From the NCBI GenBank assembly GCA_032017425.1, contig DALZPW010000006.1: a stretch of 64,000 bases of DNA; one strand, given 5' to 3'. A model generated the notes under the pieces. It did no database searches. It was not told the origin of the DNA and was given only the letters and a program-made list of their open reading frames with translations. The position numbers and the translations under genes are program-made. This document shows, piece by piece, positions 1-8,324 of this stretch. Every line of letters starts with the position of its first letter. Position 1 is the first letter of the stretch. The DNA comes from Faucicola tetraodonis. GTDB taxonomy: Bacteria; Pseudomonadota; Gammaproteobacteria; Pseudomonadales; Moraxellaceae.

Positions 1-317
1 GCACCCGACAACAAGGCACGGGCAAGCACCGCATAATCTTGACGAATGACAGGGTGAGCCGCTAATTCACTGTTACTGACCATAGCGCCGATTTTTAACC
101 CACCTTCTGGCGTGGCTTCAATTGTATTAAGCGGCAAACGTGAAATATCAATCAGCTGTGTTGGCTGTTCGATTTCGAGTTTCATCAAATCAAGTAAATT
201 GGTACCCCCAGCGATAAAAAACGGACGCTTCGCCTCACTCAAATGCCCTTCAGCTAAAATGGCTATTTTGACGGCGTCATCCACCGAGTTGGCGCGCTGA
301 TAATCAAACGTTTTCAT
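1..317 (-). CDS. Xanthine dehydrogenase family FAD-binding subunit, PaoB-like (3' part outside window)
   Basis: This is the N-terminal ~105 residues of the FAD-binding subunit of a molybdenum hydroxylase; the rest lies left of the window. The protein begins MKTFDYQRANSV and has the FAD-binding loop FIAGGTNLLDLMKLE, followed by QLIDISRLPL and GGLKIGAMVSNSELA, the pattern of the E. coli PaoB (YagS) aldehyde-oxidoreductase subunit. By family knowledge FAD accepts electrons passed from the molybdenum cofactor through the Fe-S subunit. The ATG at 317 follows an AGGAG ribosome site and overlaps the stop of the upstream Fe-S gene by four bases (ATGA), so the two are translationally coupled. The molybdopterin-binding large subunit is expected next, outside the window. 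The exact substrate (aldehyde, xanthine or other) cannot be read from this piece. Confidence 0.9.
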   Translation of the reverse strand, partial: MKTFDYQRANSVDDAVKIAILAEGHLSEAKRPFFIAGGTNLLDLMKLEIEQPTQLIDISRLPLNTIEATPEGGLKIGAMVSNSELAAHPVIRQDYAVLARALLSG

Positions 318-919
318 AGCGACACTCCTGTAGCCTGAGTAGCTGCTGTCTGGGTGGTTACCTTATCTGTCTCTGCCGAAAAACCTGTTTCTTGTAATAC
401 TTGTTTAATCGCTCGCACGATGTTGGGATATGCCGAGCAGCGACAAATATTACCGCTCATACGCTCAGAGATTTCTTTATCCAATTGTTGTTTAAATTGT
501 GTTGTATCTTTTGATAAAGGTTGCATCAAATCATCCGACACATGACTTGCCCAGTTTTGGCGTAGCTCTTCAATCATCGCTTTGGTCGAGCAAATTTGCC
601 CAGGGGTACAATAACCACATTGAAAGGCGTCATGTTCCAGAAACGCTTGTTGAATCGGGTCAAGCGCTTCAGGTGAGCCAATGCCTTCAATGGTCTCGAT
701 GTTATCGCCCTCGTGCATGACCGCTAGGGTCAGACAGCTGTTGACCCGCTGACCGTTAATCAGCATGGTACACGCGCCACACTGACCGTGGTCACAGCCT
801 TTTTTGCTGCCTGTCAAGCCAAGATGGTTGCGACAGACATCCAGCACCGTGGTGCGTACATCTAGATTCGTCAACGTGTGTTGTTGCTGATTGATAGTAA
901 GTGTTAAGGATTGTGGCAT
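314..919 (-). CDS. (2Fe-2S)-binding subunit of aldehyde oxidoreductase / xanthine dehydrogenase family, PaoA-like
   Basis: 201-residue iron-sulfur subunit of a three-subunit molybdenum hydroxylase. The N-terminal ferredoxin-like domain has the plant-type cluster motif GCDHGQCGACTMLINGQ with a fourth Cys in VNSC; the C-terminal four-helix domain has CGYCTPGQIC and CRCSAYPNI for the second 2Fe-2S cluster. Both clusters look intact, so it should shuttle electrons from the molybdenum site to FAD. The best match I recall is E. coli PaoA (YagT), but that protein has a Tat leader and this one starts directly at MPQSLTLTINQQQ, suggesting a cytoplasmic enzyme. An insert of about 25 residues lies between the two C-terminal Cys motifs. 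It is the first visible gene of the operon and its ATGA stop overlaps the FAD-subunit start. Confidence 0.92.
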   Translation of the reverse strand: MPQSLTLTINQQQHTLTNLDVRTTVLDVCRNHLGLTGSKKGCDHGQCGACTMLINGQRVNSCLTLAVMHEGDNIETIEGIGSPEALDPIQQAFLEHDAFQCGYCTPGQICSTKAMIEELRQNWASHVSDDLMQPLSKDTTQFKQQLDKEISERMSGNICRCSAYPNIVRAIKQVLQETGFSAETDKVTTQTAATQATGVSL

Positions 920-1765
920 AAAGTTGCTTCTCGTCTAGTTGTTATAGGTTTATTGGTAAGTGTGTTATCTAGAATTAACGCCTGTTATTAAACTTATTTC
1001 TAGAAATTCGCTATGCCTTGCCTACGCAAGGATGATGCTAACATTAGAAGGGTTTGTTATTTTTGCGTATGTAGCCATCCCGATTTTTTGGCAATTTTTT
1101 TGGCAGTTTCTTTTGCTAATTTTTTTACTAGTTTTTTTGCCAGTCTATTTTGCTAGGTAATTGATTATATTTTTTGAATCAGCTTTTGTATGTTTATTCG
1201 TGTAAAGCTCTCAATCAGCAGTATTTAGCTTTTATAAAATTCTGATGGTGTACTTGGATATTATTGGGCGTGCTGACACTTGGCTATTTTGTAGCAAATA
1301 ATTCATTAACATGGTATTAACTAGGTAATTTTTTTATCATTATCGTGACTGAAATTGTGACTGCAGAGTTTTATATACCGCATAGACTATCAACGATTGT
1401 CAAACTTTCCACACTTACTTGCGGTGTTGTGCCGCTCAGTACTCACCTCGCTCACCTTGCTCACCGCTTACGGTGATTTTTTGCCTTTGCCATCGCAAAA
1501 TACACCCTGTGTTATCAATTTGGAGGATTCATGCGATTTTTTGCAAAAAAGACTGTATTTTTCACAAAAAAAGGGTATTATGCCCCCATAAATTTTGAAC
1601 GTTATATTGTTAGGTCTTGGGTGCAGTGTCATGGCATTTTGGGGTTTTGCGGTATAACGTTTTTGTTTTGGTGTCAGTCATCCCGACTGATATTTTATTC
1701 ACAAGTTCGAGAAAGATAGCCACAAGCAAATTTTCTTAAACCCTTATCTGAGATGGTAATCCGAT
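920..1765. other. Long AT-rich intergenic region between divergent paoA-like and dat genes
   Basis: About 846 bases without a convincing gene. It must hold the divergent promoters for the paoA-like operon and for dat, but I could not single out a well-spaced -35/-10 pair. Short open frames exist on the plus strand, but they have no ribosome site and low-complexity composition. The left half contains the T-tract array at 1084-1151; the segment around 1540-1590 is A/T-tract rich just upstream of dat. Confidence 0.5.
1084..1151. repeat. Array of six T-tracts with ~12-bp period
   Basis: Runs of four to eight T recur at about 1084, 1095, 1107, 1120, 1132 and 1148, separated by GGCAA/GGCAG/GCTAA/ACTAG/GCCAG-type spacers, a degenerate 12-base repeat. 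Read on the minus strand one frame gives a Lys/Ala-rich peptide (pieces AKKL, VKKLAKE, AKKIAKKS) that ends at a stop near 1060 but has no start, so it may be a remnant of a Lys-rich protein tail or simply a degenerate tandem repeat. Confidence 0.5.
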
Positions 1766-3130
1766 ATGAGCGTTCACACCCCTGTACACCCTATTTCTCA
1801 TGCCACTAACGAATATTACTTAACTCGTCAAAGCACGATGGAATCTAATGTTCGTAGTTATCCCCGCAAACTACCGCTAGCTATAGCTAAAGCCCAAGGT
1901 ATTTGGGTCACTGATGTTGAAGGCAATGATTACCTTGATTGCCTAGCCGGTGCTGGCACATTAGCCTTGGGTCACAATCACCCAGCCGTCAAACAAGCCT
2001 TATACGATGTGTTAGAAAGTGGCCTGCCACTGCACACCCTAGATATCACCACACCTGTCAAAGATGCATTTACCGAATCCTTGCTGTCTTTTTTTCCAAA
2101 AGATTTCGTATTGCAATTTTGCGGTCCGACCGGTGCTGACGGTACAGAAGCGGCGATTAAATTAGCAAAAACTTATACAGGGCGTGACAACGTTATCGCA
2201 TTTAGCGGTGGTTATCACGGTATGACCCATGGCGCGCTTGCCATGACCGGCAATTTGTCTGCTAAAGAGAAAGTTGGCAATTTGATGCCAGGGGTACAGT
2301 TTATGCCCTATCCGCATGAATACCGCTGCCCACTTGGGCTTGGTGGTGAAGCAGGCGTGGATGCGCTGACTTACTACTTTGAAAACTTTATTGAAGATGT
2401 TGAAAGCGGCGTGGTCAAACCTGCAGCGGTCATCCTAGAAGCGATTCAAGGGGAAGGCGGTGTCGTGCCTGCGCCCAAAAAATGGCTACAGAAAATCCGT
2501 GAAGTGACCGCTAAGCATGATATCGTATTGATTTTGGATGAAGTGCAAGCTGGGTTTGCGCGCTCAGGCAAAATGTTTGCCTTCGAACATGCCGACATCG
2601 TGCCTGACGTGGTAGTGATGAGTAAAGCGGTTGGGGGTGGTTTGCCATTGTGCGTACTTGCCATCAACAAAAAATTCGACGCATGGGCGCCAGCCGGTCA
2701 CACCGGTACTTTCCGTGGCAATCAGCTTGCAATGGCGGCATCGATTCAAGTATTGGATGAAATCCGCAGCAAAAACTTGGCAGAAAATGCGCGTATCCGT
2801 GGTGAATTCTTGCGCGATGAACTCAAAAAAATCGCCAAAGAATTTCCTTGTATCGGTAACGTGCGCGGTCGCGGCTTGATGACCGGTATTGAGATTGTCG
2901 ATGAGCGTAAACCTGCTGACCGTATCGGCTCGTATCCTGCTGACATTGACATGGCAAATGCGATTCAAAGAGCGTGTTTTGACAACAAGTTACTGCTGGA
3001 AAAAGGCGGTCGTGGCGGTACAGTGATTCGCTTGCTTTGCCCGATTAACATCACGCAAGAAGAATGTGATGCGGTGCTTGAACGCTTTAAAAAGGCAGTG
3101 GCTGAAGCCGTGCAAAAAGTACGTGGATAA
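1766..3130 (+). CDS. dat: Diaminobutyrate--2-oxoglutarate aminotransferase
   Basis: 454-residue class-III PLP aminotransferase that moves an amino group from glutamate to L-aspartate-4-semialdehyde, giving L-2,4-diaminobutyrate. Seen: cofactor-binding GPTGADGTEAAIKLAKT near residue 120, GGYHGMTHGALAMTGNL near 148-164, the acidic LDEVQAGFARSG with Asp258, and the Schiff-base Lys287 in VVMSKAVGGGLPL. Length and motifs match the Dat/EctB subfamily, and the presence of a decarboxylase gene (ddc) 730 bases downstream supports Dat over the ectoine enzyme. A hairpin terminator follows at 3150, so it may be transcribed apart from the genes behind it. The start ATG at 1766 has only a weak ribosome site; no better start exists before the conserved TNEYYLTRQSTMESNVR N-terminus. 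Confidence 0.95.
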   Translation: MSVHTPVHPISHATNEYYLTRQSTMESNVRSYPRKLPLAIAKAQGIWVTDVEGNDYLDCLAGAGTLALGHNHPAVKQALYDVLESGLPLHTLDITTPVKDAFTESLLSFFPKDFVLQFCGPTGADGTEAAIKLAKTYTGRDNVIAFSGGYHGMTHGALAMTGNLSAKEKVGNLMPGVQFMPYPHEYRCPLGLGGEAGVDALTYYFENFIEDVESGVVKPAAVILEAIQGEGGVVPAPKKWLQKIREVTAKHDIVLILDEVQAGFARSGKMFAFEHADIVPDVVVMSKAVGGGLPLCVLAINKKFDAWAPAGHTGTFRGNQLAMAASIQVLDEIRSKNLAENARIRGEFLRDELKKIAKEFPCIGNVRGRGLMTGIEIVDERKPADRIGSYPADIDMANAIQRACFDNKLLLEKGGRGGTVIRLLCPINITQEECDAVLERFKKAVAEAVQKVRG

Positions 3131-3149
3131 TTGATTATTGCCTATTAAG

Positions 3150-3184
3150 ACGGTAAAGTTACTGACATAGCTTTGCCGTTTTTA
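3150..3184 (+). terminator. Rho-independent terminator after dat
   Basis: Stem ACGGTAAAG (3150-3158) pairs with CTTTGCCGT (3171-3179) with one G-T wobble and a 12-base loop, followed by a T run. It lies between dat and the RelA/SpoT-like gene. Confidence 0.7.
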
Positions 3185-3213
3185 TTATCTGTTTATTTCA
3201 TTTTGAGTAAAAT

Positions 3214-3783
3214 ATGGAAACCACTATCGCCAAGACCGAACGCCTGATTCGAGAAATCAATCGGATTCATGGTGAGTATTGGCAAGATTATTTTGAAACA
3301 GGCAAGGTACAAAAAATCAATCTATCACATACGCTCAAAACCGTCCCTATTGAGCCTATTTTGTCATATCGGCTTAATTTGCATGAAGCGATCAATGATT
3401 ATTTGGCATTTGCCGATACCCAAAATATCGATTTTTTTTACCGTGTTAAAACGGCTGAAAGTATCTATGACAAAGTCAATCGCTATTTGGCACGAGAAAA
3501 CCAGTACCCAGTCAATAATATTTTAAATGATATTTTTGGTGCTCGGATAATTTTGCCATCGGCTGATGTGACAGACATCATGGAAAAACTGGATGATTGG
3601 AAAACAGATTACAGTCTAAAAAATTGGTATTTACGTGATCTCGACGGGTACATCGGTGTGCATGTGTATTTTAAAAATGCGAGCAATTTTTATTATCCGT
3701 GGGAATTGCAAATTTGGGATATAAACGATGCCAAAGCCAATATTGTAAATCATCAACTGTATAAGCGTAATTTTGTAAAATAA
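3214..3783 (+). CDS. RelA/SpoT-type (p)ppGpp synthetase-domain protein (small alarmone synthetase-like)
   Basis: 189-residue protein that reads as a stand-alone nucleotide pyrophosphokinase domain of the RelA/SpoT family. Seen: R77-V-K79, S83 and K87 in RVKTAESIYDKV (the R-x-K-x3-S-x3-K nucleotide-binding helix), D106 and R111 in NDIFGARII (metal-binding Asp), G145-Y146 and H150 in DGYIGVHV (the GYxSLH base-stacking motif), and E164-x-Q166 in WELQIWD (catalytic Glu). There is no HD hydrolase, TGS or ACT domain, so it is a small synthetase type. Whether it makes (p)ppGpp or, like toxic family members, modifies other nucleotides or tRNA cannot be told. It sits between dat and ddc on the same strand, behind the dat terminator; its coding sequence is more A/T-rich than its neighbours, suggesting a later insertion. 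No antitoxin-like partner is visible. The start has only a weak GAG ribosome site. Confidence 0.75.
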   Translation: METTIAKTERLIREINRIHGEYWQDYFETGKVQKINLSHTLKTVPIEPILSYRLNLHEAINDYLAFADTQNIDFFYRVKTAESIYDKVNRYLARENQYPVNNILNDIFGARIILPSADVTDIMEKLDDWKTDYSLKNWYLRDLDGYIGVHVYFKNASNFYYPWELQIWDINDAKANIVNHQLYKRNFVK

Positions 3784-3860
3784 ATTAACCATTTGCTCGT
3801 ATCACTCTGTTTAATGACAATTTATAGTTAACTCTATCTTAAAGAATGCAAGGACTTACC

Positions 3861-5420
3861 ATGTCAAACTTATCACAGCACCGCCAAGCGTTATTTTGTA
3901 ATGACAGCCAATCCATTGCCGATTACCAAAAAAATATGAACACCGCTGTACAAGCCGTCACCGATTGGCTCAAAAACGACAAAATGTACACCGGCGGTAG
4001 TATCAAGCAGCTGCGCGCTGAGATTGCTTTTCAGCCATCAAAAGAAGGACTTGGCTTGGAAGATGCGTTAAAACGTTCAGTCGAATTATTTCTTAATAAA
4101 AGCTTAAAGGTGCATCACCCACATTCGCTTGCTCACTTGCACTGCCCAACGATGGTGACCAGTCAAATCGCCGAAGTGCTGATAAATGCCACCAACCAAT
4201 CGATGGACTCTTGGGATCAAAGCCCAGCAGGGTCACTGATGGAAGTGCAACTGATTGATTGGCTACGTCAAAAAGTCGGTTTTGGTAGCGGCCAAGCGGG
4301 CGTATTCACCTCAGGGGGCACCCAATCCAACTTGATGGGCGTGTTGCTCGCCCGTGATTGGTGTATCGCTAAAAACTATAAAAATGACGATGGGTCAGAA
4401 TGGTCAGTACAGCGTGACGGTATCCCAAGCGATGCCATGCAAAAAGTGAAAGTTATCTGCTCAGAAAACGCGCATTTTAGCGTGCAAAAAAACATGGCAA
4501 TGATGGGTATGGGTTTTCAATCGGTTGTTACTGTGCCAGTCAATGACCAAGCGCAGATGGATGTTGTCGCACTTGAACACACCATGGCGCAACTGAAGGC
4601 CGAAGGCAAAATCATCGCCTGTGTGGTCGCTACTGCAGGCACCACGGACGCGGGCGCGATTGACCCAATCCCTGCGATTCGTAAGCTTACCCATGAGTAT
4701 GGTGCATGGCTTCATATTGATGCCGCTTGGGGCGGTGCGCTGATTTTATCGAATAACTACCGCGATAAACTTGCAGGCATTGAGCAAGCCGACTCTATCA
4801 CCCTCGACTTCCACAAACATTACTTCCAAAGCATCTCTTGCGGGGCATTTTTGCTCAAAGATGAAGCTAACTATCGCTTCATGCATTATGAAGCTGAGTA
4901 TTTGAACTCTGCGTATGACGAAGAACATGGCGTACCCAACCTAGTCTCTAAGTCGCTACAAACCACACGCCGTTTTGATGCGCTAAAATTATGGCTGACA
5001 GTGGAAGCCTTGGGCGAAGAATTATACGGCTCGATGATTGACCATGGCGTTGATTTGACCCGCGAAGTCGCTGATTACATCAAAGCCACGGATGGGCTTG
5101 AATTGTTGGTAGAGCCACAGTTTGCCTCCGTGCTATTTCGCGTGGTACCCAAAGACTACCCGGCTGAGTTGATTGATAGCTTAAACCAAAATGTCGCCGA
5201 TGAGCTATTTGCCAAAGGTGAAGCCAATATCGGCGTGACGCGCGTCAGTTACCAAAAGCAAGGGGATGCTCACCAAGATGTGCAATCGCTTAAAATGACC
5301 ACGTTAAGCCCCATCGCGACGCTTGACAATGTCAAAGCCTTATTGGCTCAAGTGTTGGCGCAAGCCGATGACATCAAAGAACGTATTATCACAGGGGATT
5401 ATCAGCCTGCGATTGATTGA
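3861..5420 (+). CDS. ddc: L-2,4-diaminobutyrate decarboxylase
   Basis: 519-residue PLP group-II decarboxylase that converts L-2,4-diaminobutyrate to 1,3-diaminopropane and CO2, the second step after Dat. Seen: FTSGGTQSNLMGVLLARD (phosphate-binding), CSENAHFSVQKN, the Asp-containing HIDAAWGGAL, and the PLP-lysine at residue 319 in DFHKHYFQSISCGAFL. The longer frame can start at 3846, but an AAGGA ribosome site lies eight bases before the ATG at 3861 and the family N-terminus begins there (MSNLSQHRQALF), so 3861 is chosen. It lies 77 bases behind the RelA/SpoT-like gene with no terminator between them, and ends in a bidirectional hairpin shared with sdaA. Confidence 0.94.
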   Translation: MSNLSQHRQALFCNDSQSIADYQKNMNTAVQAVTDWLKNDKMYTGGSIKQLRAEIAFQPSKEGLGLEDALKRSVELFLNKSLKVHHPHSLAHLHCPTMVTSQIAEVLINATNQSMDSWDQSPAGSLMEVQLIDWLRQKVGFGSGQAGVFTSGGTQSNLMGVLLARDWCIAKNYKNDDGSEWSVQRDGIPSDAMQKVKVICSENAHFSVQKNMAMMGMGFQSVVTVPVNDQAQMDVVALEHTMAQLKAEGKIIACVVATAGTTDAGAIDPIPAIRKLTHEYGAWLHIDAAWGGALILSNNYRDKLAGIEQADSITLDFHKHYFQSISCGAFLLKDEANYRFMHYEAEYLNSAYDEEHGVPNLVSKSLQTTRRFDALKLWLTVEALGEELYGSMIDHGVDLTREVADYIKATDGLELLVEPQFASVLFRVVPKDYPAELIDSLNQNVADELFAKGEANIGVTRVSYQKQGDAHQDVQSLKMTTLSPIATLDNVKALLAQVLAQADDIKERIITGDYQPAID

Positions 5421-5430
5421 TAAGCACAAA

Positions 5431-5462
5431 AAAAACCGATTCCTTGGCGAATCGGTTTTTTT
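5431..5462. terminator. Bidirectional terminator between ddc and sdaA
   Basis: Stem AAAAACCGATTC / GAATCGGTTTTT with loop CTTGGC; A-run on the left and T-run on the right allow it to work for both convergent genes. Confidence 0.9.
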
Positions 5463-5471
5463 ACTATAGCA

Positions 5472-6917
5472 CTAACATTGACTGTAATTGACCGTCACAT
5501 CCAGCGTCGGAATCAGATTTGACTGGGCGGCAAAATCCTCGTCTAGGACATTGATAGCAAGCCCGCCCATTGCGGTTTCTTTATATTTTGACATCATATC
5601 TCTGCCTGTCTCTTTCATGGTTTTGATGGCTTTATCAAGCGATACCACATGTTGTCCATTGCCTTTAAGCGCAAGCCTTGAGGCATTAATCGCTTTTACT
5701 GCCGCCATGGCATTGCGTTCGATACAAGGCACTTGGACCAACCCCGCAATCGGGTCACACGTCATGCCAAGGTGATGTTCGATGCCAATTTCGGCAGCAT
5801 TGGCACATTGGGCAGGACTGCCGCCAAGCACATAGGTTAACCCTGCCGCCGCCATCGCACACGCCGAGCCGACTTCCCCTTGACAGCCCACTTCTGCGCC
5901 TGAGATGCTGGCGTTTTCTTTGATAATGATGCCAATCGCCGCAGCAGTTAGCAGAAAATCATGTAACCCCTGCAGCGTATAACTTGGACAAAAATCTCGA
6001 TAATAATGCATGACAGCAGGTATCACGCCTGCCGCACCATTGGTGGGAGCAGTCACCACACGTCCGCCACTGGCGTTTTCTTCATTCACTGCCAACGCAT
6101 ACAAATTCACCCAATCCATCACGGCAAGGGCATCATTAAACGCTTTTCGGCTATCGGCAGCGGATAACTGCTGATAAATCGCCTTGGCGCGGCGCTGTAC
6201 TTGTAAGCCCCCTGGCAAAATACCATCGTGGCGACAACCATCATTGACACAGTCTTGCATGACTTGCCAAATATCGTTAAGTCCACCCAGCAGCTCATCT
6301 TCACCCAAGTTAGCCAGTTCATTGGCTCGAACGACTTGGGCGATTGACAGTTGATTGTGTTGGCAAATTTGTAATAATTCTTTGGCGTTGTTAAAGGGAT
6401 AAGGTACCGGTTTTTTGACGCTTTCAATCACCGGTTCTTTTGCTTGGGCTTCTTGCTCGGTCTGTACAAACCCGCCGCCGATTGAATAATACGTATTTTG
6501 GTAAACAATTTCATTGCCTGTAAAAGCAGTGATAGTCAAAGCATTGGGATGATGGGGCAGCGATACCCTACCATTTAGGATTAAATCCTTGTCAGCAACA
6601 AAGTTAATTTCATGCTGCTGATTTAGACATAGCGTGTTTTGCGCTTGGATATCGGCAATTTTTTGTAAAATAGCGGCGACATCCGTCGTCTGTGGTTGCT
6701 CTCCCATCAAACCTAGCATCACCGCTATATCACTACCATGCCCTTTGCCGGTCGCGCCGAGCGAACCAAACAGCTCGACTTGCACCCTATCCACCTGCGT
6801 CAGTAGCTGCTGCTGTGATAATGCGCTAACGAACAGATTCGCCGCTTTCATCGGTCCGACCGTATGCGAACTTGAAGGTCCAATCCCAATTTTAAATAAA
6901 TCAAAAATACTGATCAC
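5472..6917 (-). CDS. sdaA: L-serine ammonia-lyase (iron-sulfur, single chain)
   Basis: 481-residue L-serine dehydratase that deaminates serine to pyruvate and ammonia with a labile 4Fe-4S cluster. The N-terminal beta domain starts MISIFDLFKIGIGPSSSHTVGP, nearly the E. coli SdaA start; the C-terminal alpha domain has TAPTNGAAGVIPAV, the cluster cysteines in GCQGEVGSACAMA and CDPIAGLVQVPC. The start codon is GTG at 6917 with an AGGA site eight bases before it; no in-frame ATG fits the family N-terminus. It is convergent with ddc and stands alone as a transcription unit. Length is a little above the ~455 residues usual for the family. Confidence 0.96.
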   Translation of the reverse strand: MISIFDLFKIGIGPSSSHTVGPMKAANLFVSALSQQQLLTQVDRVQVELFGSLGATGKGHGSDIAVMLGLMGEQPQTTDVAAILQKIADIQAQNTLCLNQQHEINFVADKDLILNGRVSLPHHPNALTITAFTGNEIVYQNTYYSIGGGFVQTEQEAQAKEPVIESVKKPVPYPFNNAKELLQICQHNQLSIAQVVRANELANLGEDELLGGLNDIWQVMQDCVNDGCRHDGILPGGLQVQRRAKAIYQQLSAADSRKAFNDALAVMDWVNLYALAVNEENASGGRVVTAPTNGAAGVIPAVMHYYRDFCPSYTLQGLHDFLLTAAAIGIIIKENASISGAEVGCQGEVGSACAMAAAGLTYVLGGSPAQCANAAEIGIEHHLGMTCDPIAGLVQVPCIERNAMAAVKAINASRLALKGNGQHVVSLDKAIKTMKETGRDMMSKYKETAMGGLAINVLDEDFAAQSNLIPTLDVTVNYSQC

Positions 6918-7136
6918 TGATAAATCCTATATGCCAATCAGTTGAAAAATTCAATTATGTTGTATCTATTGTGTTAGATAACCACGAATTGCCCATCTGT
7001 GTCAATGTGCTATCGGAAAGTTTATCAAATGACAGATGATGGATGATGGATGATAGATACTTGCTACACGCATCGCAACTTTGGCAACTAACCACCTGTG
7101 TAACCGCATGAGGAAGAAAATAATTGTTGACAAGGA

Positions 7137-8324
7137 TTAATCTGCTAACGATTCACTTTCTTTACTCGCTAATAAAAGTAGCAGCAATAAACAAACTAAG
7201 AAAATCATCATGAGTGCCATGAGATACACGTTGACATACGCCAGTGGCACGCCCATTTGGTTGAGCATCACAGAGGCATTCATCCCAGAGGTGCTAGGCA
7301 ACACCCAGCGCAAATACTGCAGTGGCTCAGGCAGCATTTGATACGGCCACGAAATTCCTGAGACAAATAGCATCGGCATTGAACTTGCGACCAAAATTTG
7401 CATCGCCCGTTCTCGCGCCCCAAACCATACCCCAAGTAGACAGCCCAATGCCGTTACCGCGGGGAAAAACAGGGCAAGCAGTATCAGTGAACCCGTCAGA
7501 TTTTGGTTACGGATATAATCATTGTTGGAAAATACCCAGCCATAATAAAAACAGCCGAGCACAAAACCAAAACACGCTAAGCCCAATATTCGCGCAAGCC
7601 ACGTTTTCATCGAAGCGCGGTGTATGTCTTGCTCTGCCCAAGTACCCACTAGCATTGCCGTGCCCATCAAAAACATCTGCTGCAGAATCAATATCGCAAC
7701 CGCAGGGACAATGTAGCTACCATAGCCTTCGGTACGGTTGTATAACGGATTAATCGTCAGCGCAACAGGGGAAATATTGTTTTTGGCAACCGTGATATCT
7801 TGCCCGATGGCGACATTTTTTTGTACTTTCGCCCCTGCGGACACGGTGCCGATGACTTCTAAAAACCCCGTTTGTACTTGTTTATTGAGCAAAAAATAGT
7901 TACCGTTGGCAAGGATACTCACCTTGGCAGGTTGTCCTGTGGTCACTTTTTGATATAGCCCTGAGGGTATCACCATGTAGCCTGCAATCTTGCCTTGCCA
8001 CATCAGCTGCTTGGCACTGTTTTCATCGTTTACAATGGTACTTTGGATGCGCGGATTGGCTTGGGCGTAGCTGATTATGGTCTGCGATAGACTTGAATGG
8101 TCATAATCCACTACTGCCACAGGGACATGACGCACCACTTCTTTTGAATACGGCCACGGATAAAAAAAGCCATAAATAATCGGGGCAATCAGTAGCATAC
8201 TGAGCACCCCTTTGTCTTGAAACACGCTGCGCCATACATGCAAAACTTGCAGCAAAAAACCGCGCTCCCAAATGTTTGGGGCTTTGCTTACGTCGACTTT
8301 GCCGGGCGTTGTCTGGGTGGGCAT
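7137..8324 (-). CDS. ABC-2 type transporter permease (second of two)
   Basis: About 395-residue inner-membrane protein of the YhhJ/YbhR type. One membrane segment near the N-terminus (SMLLIAPIIYGFFYPW) precedes a large periplasmic domain with VAVVDYDHSSLSQTII and NGNYFLLNKQVQTG, then a cluster of about five hydrophobic segments at the C-terminus (VAILILQQMFLMGTAMLVG onward). It is the last gene of a four-gene minus-strand exporter operon; its ATG at 8324 shares one base with the stop of the preceding permease (TGATG). An ATG at 8339, 15 bases earlier and overlapping more, is the alternative start. It probably dimerises with the neighbouring permease, and the export substrate is unknown. No ATP-binding subunit is encoded beside it. 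Confidence 0.88.
   Translation of the reverse strand: MPTQTTPGKVDVSKAPNIWERGFLLQVLHVWRSVFQDKGVLSMLLIAPIIYGFFYPWPYSKEVVRHVPVAVVDYDHSSLSQTIISYAQANPRIQSTIVNDENSAKQLMWQGKIAGYMVIPSGLYQKVTTGQPAKVSILANGNYFLLNKQVQTGFLEVIGTVSAGAKVQKNVAIGQDITVAKNNISPVALTINPLYNRTEGYGSYIVPAVAILILQQMFLMGTAMLVGTWAEQDIHRASMKTWLARILGLACFGFVLGCFYYGWVFSNNDYIRNQNLTGSLILLALFFPAVTALGCLLGVWFGARERAMQILVASSMPMLFVSGISWPYQMLPEPLQYLRWVLPSTSGMNASVMLNQMGVPLAYVNVYLMALMMIFLVCLLLLLLLASKESESLAD

Noticed and set aside
960..1160. 66-residue hydrophobic frame on the plus strand
   Set aside because: Its hydrophobic part comes directly from the T-tract repeat; no ribosome site and no family resemblance.
1397..1719. Two overlapping short frames upstream of dat
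   Set aside because: Low-complexity A/T-rich DNA, no ribosome site, no recognisable motif.
7030..7062. GATGGAT-type microrepeat downstream of the exporter operon
   Set aside because: Only about three 7-base copies; too short to interpret.
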